A program made the translations under genes and the position numbers. The notes beneath the pieces are model-generated. The model searched no databases. It saw nothing but the letters and a program-made list of their open reading frames with translations, and was not told where the DNA came from. DNA of 7,251 nucleotides, taken from the NCBI GenBank assembly GCA_964398355.1, contig CAYNMM010000008.1, positions 1-7,251 on the forward strand. The letters are read 5' to 3'. Position 1 is the first letter of the stretch, and each line of letters opens with the position of its first letter. Shown one piece after another: positions 1 to 5,688 of this stretch. Source of the stretch: WFZT01 sp964398355. Lineage in GTDB: Bacteria; Hydrothermota; Hydrothermia; B15-G9; WFZT01.

Positions 1-43
1 AGCACTACTTGAAGAAATCAAAAGATTTGAAAACGATGATTAG
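1..43 (+). CDS. C-terminal tail of a plus-strand gene (partial, 5' end outside window)
   Basis: Reading from base 2, an open frame gives ALLEEIKRFENDD and then a TAG stop at 41-43. The short, charged, helical-looking tail is typical of a real protein C-terminus. No intergenic space would remain at the left edge if it is real. The TAG overlaps the TAA of the opposing gene (40-42), an end-to-end convergent arrangement common in compact genomes. Only 13 codons are visible, so neither family nor function can be assigned, and a chance open frame cannot be excluded. Confidence 0.4.
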   Translation, partial: ALLEEIKRFENDD

Positions 44-1518
44 TCCTGTAAGTATAGCAACAACTTCTTTGTACTGTAAACTGCGAAACCAGGCTTACCA
101 GATCTCCAGCATGTAATAACTGCTAAATCCCCTCTATGTACAATTGCATAGATCTTTCCTCCTGAAATAAGATAACCCTCATCCGCATCAATTTTTATAA
201 AGGGCGTAAACTCTTTAATCGATTCTTCGGGTACAACAGCAACTACTTTTCCTCCCTTTATTAAAATTGCAGAGTTTATGCCTGTAACTTGTTTAATCCC
301 ATTCAAAAGTTTTTCCTGGAATTCCTTGTCAACAGATTCTTCTTTAATTTCTTTCTCTATGGATTCCTCCTCCATTTGAGGCTCGAACTTCATCTCTGGA
401 GCCGACTCTACAGTTTGGCTAACCTCCTCTTCTCCTGTATCGATTGGAGCTTTCTCTTCTGTTTCTTCTTCAGTCTCTTTTTTAACTCCCATGGACTCCG
501 GCAAGTTTAACTCTTCAGGCAACTCTATTTCTTCCCCTTCCTTTTCCAGTGTCTCTTCTCTTACCGATTCAGGTGGTTCAGTGTCAAACTCTTCTGTCTT
601 TTCCTCTGTCTCTTTCATCAAATCTTTGTCTTCATAAAGAGTCAATCCCTCCTCATCTGGCTTTTCTCCCGCTTTTGTCTTCAACTCCTCACCTTCAAAA
701 TTCCACGGAAACTCCTCCTTTTCCCCTTTCTCCTCTTCTTCCCCAAATACGGGAAAATCATCAAATGAGAATTCCTCTTCAAGAGGCTCTCCCACTTCAA
801 ACTCCTTTATATCTTTATCAAGCTCCAGAGAAAGATCTTCAAGGTTTTTCACTTCTCCAGATTTCACCTCTGCCTCATGAGATTCTAACACTGGCTCACC
901 GAGAAAATGTTTGTAATCACTGACAATATTTCTCTCAACATCTTGAGGAACATCCCACGAAATTTCGTAAGCAATACTTTCCAGGTGAACAAGTGTTTCA
1001 AGTGCTTTGTCACCCGAGTCCACACCGACCTTACAGGATACAGGGTCACCATCGACAACAATAATCTCTCCTTCAGCTTCATCTGTAAAAACTCGTAGTA
1101 TCGCCGATTTCCCTTCAAATTTCAGCATCCACAACACATCCCTGATGCTCATCTCACCCAGAGGGTGGATCTCGTCAATCTTCTCTACTACCCTGGTAAC
1201 TATGAGATCAGGTGAGAGGGAATCCGGAACAAAAAGATAGAAACTGTCATCAGGTGGATTAGGAATCACATCTTCCTTGTGAAGATAAACGAGTTTTGAG
1301 AGGAGATTTACTTCTCTTAAATTAAATACAAGCTTTAACGCATTAAACCGTTTTATCCCCTGAGGCATAAGGATTACATCTGGTACCTGGTTTTTGATGA
1401 TCTTTTGCCCATCCTCTTCCTCTCCCGCCGTAAAGGAAGAAAAACCGAGCTTCTTAAATTCCTCGGCTATGGATTCAAGGTATGGAATATTTTCACCTAT
1501 TAATAAAATTTTCTCCAT
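40..1518 (-). CDS. Degenerate receiver-PATAN (DUF4388)-acidic linker-roadblock-like regulatory protein
   Basis: 492 residues with three parts. Residues 1-110 resemble a response-regulator receiver: the opening strand is KILLIGEN and the third is PDVILM. The acidic pair is reduced to E9/N10, the phospho-acceptor Asp position is Met51/Pro52, and the conserved Lys before Pro is Val97 (VP at 97-98), so phosphorylation is not expected. Residues 118-190 match the PATAN/DUF4388 pattern: a GEMSIRDVLWML helix, a GEIIVVDGDPV hairpin and the GDKALETLVHLE helix. Residues 210-400 are a long low-complexity linker dominated by Glu. Residues 403-492 (start LLNGIKQVTGINSAILI) look like a shortened or divergent roadblock/LC7 domain, the weakest of the assignments. 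PATAN and roadblock domains often occur with small GTPases of the MglA type, but none is visible here. No signal peptide or membrane segment is seen, so it is probably cytosolic. GGGAGGT at 1525-1531, six bases before the ATG, supports the start. It appears to be a single-gene unit. Confidence 0.8.
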   Translation of the reverse strand: MEKILLIGENIPYLESIAEEFKKLGFSSFTAGEEEDGQKIIKNQVPDVILMPQGIKRFNALKLVFNLREVNLLSKLVYLHKEDVIPNPPDDSFYLFVPDSLSPDLIVTRVVEKIDEIHPLGEMSIRDVLWMLKFEGKSAILRVFTDEAEGEIIVVDGDPVSCKVGVDSGDKALETLVHLESIAYEISWDVPQDVERNIVSDYKHFLGEPVLESHEAEVKSGEVKNLEDLSLELDKDIKEFEVGEPLEEEFSFDDFPVFGEEEEKGEKEEFPWNFEGEELKTKAGEKPDEEGLTLYEDKDLMKETEEKTEEFDTEPPESVREETLEKEGEEIELPEELNLPESMGVKKETEEETEEKAPIDTGEEEVSQTVESAPEMKFEPQMEEESIEKEIKEESVDKEFQEKLLNGIKQVTGINSAILIKGGKVVAVVPEESIKEFTPFIKIDADEGYLISGGKIYAIVHRGDLAVITCWRSGKPGFAVYSTKKLLLYLQD

Positions 1519-1538
1519 AACAATACCTCCCGCCTTTT

Positions 1539-1567
1539 ATTTAAAAACAAACAAGGGTAAAAGTCAA
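1539..1567 (-). promoter_or_regulatory. Possible sigma-70-type promoter of the receiver/PATAN gene
   Basis: On the minus strand, TTGACT (1562-1567) is followed after exactly 17 bases by TTAAAT (1539-1544), which matches four of six positions of TATAAT. It lies in the 92-bp gap between the ClC stop and the next start. The predicted transcript start near 1532 leaves a very short leader immediately ahead of the GGGAGGT ribosome binding site. The -10 is weak; support comes from the -35, the spacing and the position. A weak AT hairpin (1568-1586) abuts the -35. Confidence 0.35.
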
Positions 1568-1610
1568 GAAATTACAGGCAAATTTCGTAAATCTTTGGGT
1601 TTAAATAATC

Positions 1611-3404
1611 TTAATCTTCCCGCTCTACCCTTTTCACAATTTCCTTATCGTAAGCATTCATTACATCATGTCTTGTCAGAACTCCTATGCATTTCTTGCC
1701 ATCAGTAGAAACCACTGGAAGGGCATCAACCCCCTCTTTTATAAACAGGCTAAGAGCCTTCTGTAGATTATCTTCAGGGGTAAGATATGGAACATTCTCT
1801 CTCAACACGTCACCGACAATTAGAATATCCTTCAAGTCTTCAAATTCTCCTCCAAACACAATAGACCTCAGATCATCAGTATACAGAATTCCTTTTAAGT
1901 TCCCATCTTTTGATATAACAGGGAAACAGGCAATTTTTCTTAGGGCTGCTTTTTTCAAAGCATCTCTCACTTTCATATTTTCTGGAATCTGGATCACATT
2001 CTTCTGTGGAGTGGAAATAACATCTTTGATTTTAATATCTTCGAGAACGTCGACAATGAACTCACCTCTATGCGCAGGTGAATCAAATCTTGTCTGTACC
2101 TGTTCATGATAAATAGTCCACTCGCCGGAAATTAAAAAGGCGAGCGAAGCGGCAAGAGTAATGGGGACAAGAAGATCATAATTTCCTGTCATTTCTGCCA
2201 CCATAACAATTGTCGCAATGGGAACTTTCGCAGCAGCTGCAAAAAACGCCCCCATTCCAACAAGAATAAAAGGAGATATATCACCAATCCTTGGATCAAG
2301 CAGGGCAAAGAGTTTCCCTATCATACCAGAGTACATTCCTCCAATAACAAGAGAAGGAGCAAAAACTCCGCCTGAACCACCTGAACCTATTGTCAGAGCA
2401 GTAGCAAGGATCTTGCCCAGCGAAATAGCCAGCATCATCCACAAACTGACCTTACCCAGCATTGCAAGTTGTAACCACCCGTAACTTGTACCTGCCACGT
2501 GAGGTAAAAATAATAGGATCAAACCTACAAGTGCAGCACCTACCATCGGCTTGAAAATCGCTGGCATACGCGCTTCTCTAAATTTCTCTTCAACATAATA
2601 AAATGTCTTCACGTAAAGGTAAGCCATCGGTATCACTGCAACCCCAATTATTGCAAAGTAAAGTAGGTCAAAGACATTAAATTCGTACTTAGGGGTTATA
2701 AATATTGGTTTCCAAGTTACGAAAAAGCCAAGGACTGCGTAAGCGACTATTGCTGAAATAATCGAAGGGATAACGGCATCTGTTTCAACATCTGCTCCCC
2801 GGTAAAGCACCTCCACAGCAAACAGTGCTCCTCCAAGAGGAGCTCTAAAAATTGAACCAATTCCTCCGCCGACCCCTGCTATAAGGAGTATTCTCCTATC
2901 CCTATCACTCAGTTTCAATTTTGTAGCCAGAAATGAACCAAAACCTGATCCAATCTGTGCAATCGGTCCCTCACGTCCAGCCGAACCTCCGGTTCCTATT
3001 GTAATTGCTGACGCTATAGTCTTAATTACCGGGACTATAGGCCTTACATATCCTCTGAATCTATGGAAAGCTTTAATTACGGCATCAGTACCATGGCCAG
3101 CTGCCTCAGGAGCAAAGTTGAATATCAACAATCCAGCCAGTAATCCACCAATAGTTACAGAAACGAAGAGTAAAAACCTGTCGCCCACCATATATTTCAC
3201 AGTTTCACGCCCGGCTTCTCCGAATGGTACTGGGAATCGATAATGTGCAAATTTCTCGATAGCAAGTGACTGTGTAATCTTTATCGCATACACAAAAACA
3301 ACTGCCCCTAATCCTGAAACTATCCCTACAAGGACAGCAAGAACAAACCATTTAGTAACATGGGAAATCCTATAATCTCTCGAAATCTTTTTAACATCAA
3401 GCAT
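1611..3404 (-). CDS. ClC-family chloride channel/transporter with C-terminal CBS pair
   Basis: 597 residues. An integral membrane ClC domain (about 18-435, many hydrophobic spans) precedes two cytosolic CBS domains (about 457-517 and 530-590). Visible ClC signatures are GHGTDA (103-108, the GSGIP region, with His at the usual Ser position), GREGPIAQ (143-150) carrying the external gating Glu145, and GSGGSGGVFAP (340-350). Tyr432 is a candidate for the central anion-binding Tyr. The internal proton glutamate of the E. coli antiporter (Glu203) aligns with Val199 in the AVEVL motif, so whether it is a channel, a weakly coupled antiporter or uses another proton route is open. The CBS pair probably binds a nucleotide and gates transport. 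It starts 17 bp after deoC with an imperfect GGGGGTT ribosome site (3413-3419), so it is probably the last gene of that operon. Family assignment is very secure; mechanism is not. Confidence 0.95.
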   Translation of the reverse strand: MLDVKKISRDYRISHVTKWFVLAVLVGIVSGLGAVVFVYAIKITQSLAIEKFAHYRFPVPFGEAGRETVKYMVGDRFLLFVSVTIGGLLAGLLIFNFAPEAAGHGTDAVIKAFHRFRGYVRPIVPVIKTIASAITIGTGGSAGREGPIAQIGSGFGSFLATKLKLSDRDRRILLIAGVGGGIGSIFRAPLGGALFAVEVLYRGADVETDAVIPSIISAIVAYAVLGFFVTWKPIFITPKYEFNVFDLLYFAIIGVAVIPMAYLYVKTFYYVEEKFREARMPAIFKPMVGAALVGLILLFLPHVAGTSYGWLQLAMLGKVSLWMMLAISLGKILATALTIGSGGSGGVFAPSLVIGGMYSGMIGKLFALLDPRIGDISPFILVGMGAFFAAAAKVPIATIVMVAEMTGNYDLLVPITLAASLAFLISGEWTIYHEQVQTRFDSPAHRGEFIVDVLEDIKIKDVISTPQKNVIQIPENMKVRDALKKAALRKIACFPVISKDGNLKGILYTDDLRSIVFGGEFEDLKDILIVGDVLRENVPYLTPEDNLQKALSLFIKEGVDALPVVSTDGKKCIGVLTRHDVMNAYDKEIVKRVERED

Positions 3405-3421
3405 ACTCTATTAACCCCCGT

Positions 3422-4159
3422 CTAAATTTCTCCCATTATTTTAATACCTGATGAGGTTCCTATTCTCTCCGCACCAAGTGCATTAAACACACAAACTGAA
3501 TAATAGTTGCGTATCCCTCCAGCTGCCTTAACTTTAATCTTATCCTCAGCAACTTCACTGAGGAGCGCCACATCGAATGGATCAGCCCCTTTTGGACCAA
3601 ATCCTGTAGAAGTTTTCACAAAATCAGCACCTGAGTCCTTCACAATCTCTGTCGCTATCACCTTTTCTTCATCAGAGAGATAGCAGGTTTCTATGATGAC
3701 CTTTAATATAATCTCCTTTCCAATTACTTCTCTTACACCCTCTATATCTTCAAGAACTTTCCTGAATTGTTTCGATTTTAAAAAACCAATATTAATGACC
3801 ATGTCAATTTCAGACGCACCATGTCTTACAGCCAATTCGGCCTCCTGAGCCTTAGCGGATGACAGCATCGCCCCAAGCGGAAATCCCACCACTGCACAGA
3901 TTTTAGACTCAAATACATTGCTATTGAGGGAAAGTTCTTTTAAATAAGGCACAAATGCGGAATTTACACAAAAGGAGGCAAATTTAAATTTGCTTCCCTG
4001 GATGAAAAAGTCTTTTAGATCCTCAAAACTCGCGTATGGTTTCAAGAGTGTGTGATCAATCAAACGCTCCACTTCCGTACGATCCAGCCACCTGAATCTC
4101 TCTTTAAGTGTTTTGACCTTCAATTCTGCTCTTTGAATGAATTGCTCAAGTTTTTCCAT
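3422..4159 (-). CDS. deoC: Deoxyribose-phosphate aldolase DeoC
   Basis: 245 residues. It cleaves 2-deoxy-D-ribose 5-phosphate to acetaldehyde and glyceraldehyde 3-phosphate, the last step of deoxynucleoside breakdown, in the cytosol. The class I aldolase TIM-barrel motifs are complete: IDHTLLKP (34-41), FCVNSAFV (63-70), VVGFPLGA (90-97), EIDMVINIG (117-125) with catalytic Asp119, VKTSTGFG (181-188) with Schiff-base Lys182, KAAGGIR (211-217) with Lys211, and the phosphate-binding GTSSG end (234-238). The first 30 residues are a charged helical extension; such extensions occur in thermophile homologues. With the ATG at 4159 it overlaps the upstream gene by 40 bp and has no clear ribosome site. 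TTG at 4121-4123, forming a TTGA overlap with the upstream TGA, is an alternative start (233 residues). Translational coupling is likely either way. No other deo gene (deoA, deoB, deoD) is in the window. Confidence 0.96.
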   Translation of the reverse strand: MEKLEQFIQRAELKVKTLKERFRWLDRTEVERLIDHTLLKPYASFEDLKDFFIQGSKFKFASFCVNSAFVPYLKELSLNSNVFESKICAVVGFPLGAMLSSAKAQEAELAVRHGASEIDMVINIGFLKSKQFRKVLEDIEGVREVIGKEIILKVIIETCYLSDEEKVIATEIVKDSGADFVKTSTGFGPKGADPFDVALLSEVAEDKIKVKAAGGIRNYYSVCVFNALGAERIGTSSGIKIMGEI

Positions 4160-4806
4160 TGCTCTATATAGAAAGAGGTCTTACCCGACAATACAGGTCC
4201 GTGAGCGGGTGCAATCATCTCTATCCTGAAATTAGCCAGTTTCTCCATATATTCTGCTATTTTATGAGCTCTCTTTCTGAAAAGATAAAAAAGTTCTTTA
4301 ATCTCTTCTGAACGGTCCGATTCATCTATATTTGAACCAGCAAAATCAATAGCGAATGCACTACCTGTAAATAGAACGCCATCTATATAGAGGAAAAGAG
4401 ATTCTGGTGTTGGTATCATTGCCTCGAAAAATCTAACTTCTCTTTTCCCAAGCTTCATTTTCCACTTCTCTCTCATCATTTCGAGCTTTATATCAGCTGT
4501 GTAGTTTATTATCAGGTCGTAGTTCAGGTAAGACGTTATGTATTTTGCCCATGGCATTCTACTAACAGCAACTGGAATACCTCCAACATGTTCTCTCTCA
4601 CTATCCAGGAGAAAAACGTACCTGATCTCTTTTAGAGGGATGTGAGTGTCAACGAAATCGAGGAAATCCTGCACCTTTTCTGGAGGGCCAACGTTTATCA
4701 GAGCAGGCTCCTCGTCTCTTACAACGTAGAGATTAACATAAGTATTTGAAAATCCATACTTTTCGGTAAACAGACAAATATCATCTTTAACCAAGAATTT
4801 TTCCAA
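4120..4806 (-). CDS. Flavodiiron-type (ODP-like) metallo-beta-lactamase-fold protein with degenerate metal site
   Basis: 228 residues from the preferred TTG start. It resembles the diiron domain of flavodiiron proteins: the opening strands end in ALINVGP (35-41), then come LDSEREHVGGIP (67-78), LGKREVRFF (119-127), a TPESLFLY segment (133-140), LFTGSAFA (145-152) and a closing APAHGP (199-204). The family's H-x-E-x-D metal motif reads D68-x-E70-x-E72 here (then H73). The next His aligns with Pro132, the bridging Asp of the S-x-DAF motif is Ser149, and only Glu70 and the last His202 remain of six usual ligands. No flavodoxin or rubredoxin domain follows. It is therefore unlikely to reduce oxygen or NO; a sensory, structural or altered-metal role is inferred. 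It is the first gene of the unit with deoC and ClC. A GTG at 4815 would lengthen it by three codons, but that GTG lies inside the ribosome binding site. Confidence 0.82.
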   Translation of the reverse strand: MEKFLVKDDICLFTEKYGFSNTYVNLYVVRDEEPALINVGPPEKVQDFLDFVDTHIPLKEIRYVFLLDSEREHVGGIPVAVSRMPWAKYITSYLNYDLIINYTADIKLEMMREKWKMKLGKREVRFFEAMIPTPESLFLYIDGVLFTGSAFAIDFAGSNIDESDRSEEIKELFYLFRKRAHKIAEYMEKLANFRIEMIAPAHGPVLSGKTSFYIEQWKNLSNSFKEQN

Positions 4807-4810
4807 TACA

Positions 4811-4818
4811 ATCACCTC
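4811..4818 (-). promoter_or_regulatory. Ribosome binding site that selects a TTG start
   Basis: The minus strand reads GAGGTGAT, eight contiguous bases complementary to the usual 16S rRNA 3' end, then TGTA, then TTG at 4804-4806. The GAGG core is eight bases from the TTG. The in-frame GTG that could begin a longer protein (4813-4815) sits within this site and has no Shine-Dalgarno sequence of its own upstream, so the TTG is the better start. Confidence 0.7.
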
Positions 4819-4844
4819 TCAGGGAAGGATAGAGTGCGATTAAT

Positions 4845-4873
4845 AAATTAACAGAGGGTTGATGGAATGTCAA
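4845..4873 (-). promoter_or_regulatory. Sigma-70-type promoter for the degenerate-MBL/deoC/ClC unit
   Basis: On the minus strand a perfect TTGACA (4868-4873) is followed after 17 bases by TAATTT (4845-4850), which keeps the three most conserved -10 positions (first T, second A, last T). The predicted transcript start is near 4838, giving a leader of about 30 bases that contains the GAGGTGAT ribosome site. The upstream flank is AT-rich. A small dyad TTAAT-AA-ATTAA (4840-4851) overlaps the -10 and might be an operator, but AT-rich DNA gives such dyads by chance. Confidence 0.6.
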
Positions 4874-4907
4874 TTAAATTCAGCAAAAATCAGAACTTCA
4901 GTTTTTT

Positions 4908-4948
4908 ATTTTTGCGGGGGCGGCCCTAAGGGCCGCCCCCGCAAAAAT
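4908..4948. repeat. Perfect 19-bp inverted repeat with GC core (hairpin); possible 3'-end element
   Basis: Arms ATTTTTGCGGGGGCGGCCC (4908-4926) and its exact reverse complement (4930-4948) flank a TAA loop. The 29-base core (4914-4942) has 26 G or C bases inside AT-rich spacer. It starts 12 bp past the stop of the UPF0173 gene, where a terminator would be expected. However, read on either strand the stem is preceded by a T tract and followed by an A tract, the reverse of an intrinsic terminator. Possible roles are a U-tail-independent terminator, an RNA 3' stabiliser, or a dispersed palindromic repeat. The hairpin is certain; the role is not. Confidence 0.85.
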
Positions 4949-4960
4949 ATTGAATAGCTT

Positions 4961-5674
4961 CTACTCCTCTTCACCGCCCGGGTACATCACTATCAACCTT
5001 TCTCTATACTCTGGATCAAGTGCCTCCCTGAACTGCTCAGGCTTACCGGTTAAAACCGGAAATGTATCAAAGTGCATTGGAATTATCCATTTGGGTTTTA
5101 TAAGTTTGACAGCATAGGCTGCACTCTCAGGTGAAAGTGTGAATACACTTCCTATAGGAATCATCAAAAGATCAGGTTTGTAAAAATCACCTATAATCGG
5201 CATTACTCCAGTGAATCCTGTATCACCAGTGTGATAGACTTTAAATCCATTCTCGAATTCAACAATAAAACCTGCGGCCTCCCCACCCGGGGCAAATCCA
5301 CTTCCAGTATCAATAGAAGACGAATGTGTGGCATCCACCATGGTCGCTTTTATCCCTCCAACTTCTATTGTTCCATCCTTATTCATCCCAATGGTATTAG
5401 AAACTCCTTGATTTGAAAGCCAGACTGCAATCTCAAATATAGCTGCAACCGGGGCATCAAACTTCTTAGCAATCTGTATGGTATCTCCAATGTGATCCCC
5501 ATGTCCATGAGTTACAAGAATTAAATCAACCCTATCAAGCTCTTCAAGGGCACCTTTGGGCGCTATCGGGTTCGTAAGCCATGGATCAATGAGTACGACC
5601 TTTCCTTCCGGAGAGGTCAATTTAAATGCTGAGTGTCCATAGTACTTAATTTTTACCCCATTAAATTTAGACAT
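4961..5674 (-). CDS. UPF0173 family metal-dependent hydrolase (metallo-beta-lactamase fold)
   Basis: 237 residues, the usual length for this family (the YtkL/UlaG-like branch). The start is MSKFNGVKIKYYGHSAFKL, with the family's GHSAF motif at 13-17. Metal ligands are intact: THGHGDHIGD (55-64) gives His56, His58, Asp60 and His61. His117 (DATHSSS), Asp151 (HTGDTGF) and His201 (PMHFDTFP) complete a two-metal site, probably zinc or manganese. It is cytosolic, with no signal peptide. The physiological substrate of UPF0173 proteins is not established to my knowledge, so only hydrolase chemistry is inferred. It begins 14 bp after the upstream binding-protein gene. Its strong GAGGAGGT ribosome site (5682-5689) overlaps that gene's stop codon, so the two are almost certainly co-transcribed. 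A GC palindrome follows 12 bp after the stop. Confidence 0.93.
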   Translation of the reverse strand: MSKFNGVKIKYYGHSAFKLTSPEGKVVLIDPWLTNPIAPKGALEELDRVDLILVTHGHGDHIGDTIQIAKKFDAPVAAIFEIAVWLSNQGVSNTIGMNKDGTIEVGGIKATMVDATHSSSIDTGSGFAPGGEAAGFIVEFENGFKVYHTGDTGFTGVMPIIGDFYKPDLLMIPIGSVFTLSPESAAYAVKLIKPKWIIPMHFDTFPVLTGKPEQFREALDPEYRERLIVMYPGGEEE

Positions 5675-5688
5675 GATCCTGACCTCCT

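Noticed and set aside
549..923. Plus-strand open frame rich in Pro, Leu and Ser
   Set aside because: It is the antisense shadow of the Glu-rich linker: GAA/GAG codons read backwards give a pyrimidine-rich strand without stops. There is no ribosome site or recognisable fold.
1568..1586. GAAATT-N7-AATTTC hairpin between ClC and the next gene, as a terminator
   Set aside because: The stem is only six A/T-dominated pairs, too weak for an intrinsic terminator, and it abuts a putative -35 box; chance is likely in AT-rich spacer.
1687..2109. Plus-strand open frame of 140 codons opposite the ClC CBS region
   Set aside because: The minus-strand frame encodes clear CBS domains and ClC motifs, and the plus-strand translation shows no domain-like pattern.
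4908..4948. Calling the GC palindrome a standard intrinsic terminator
   Set aside because: On both strands the stem is followed by A residues and preceded by T residues, so the required U tail is missing. It is kept as a repeat with open function.
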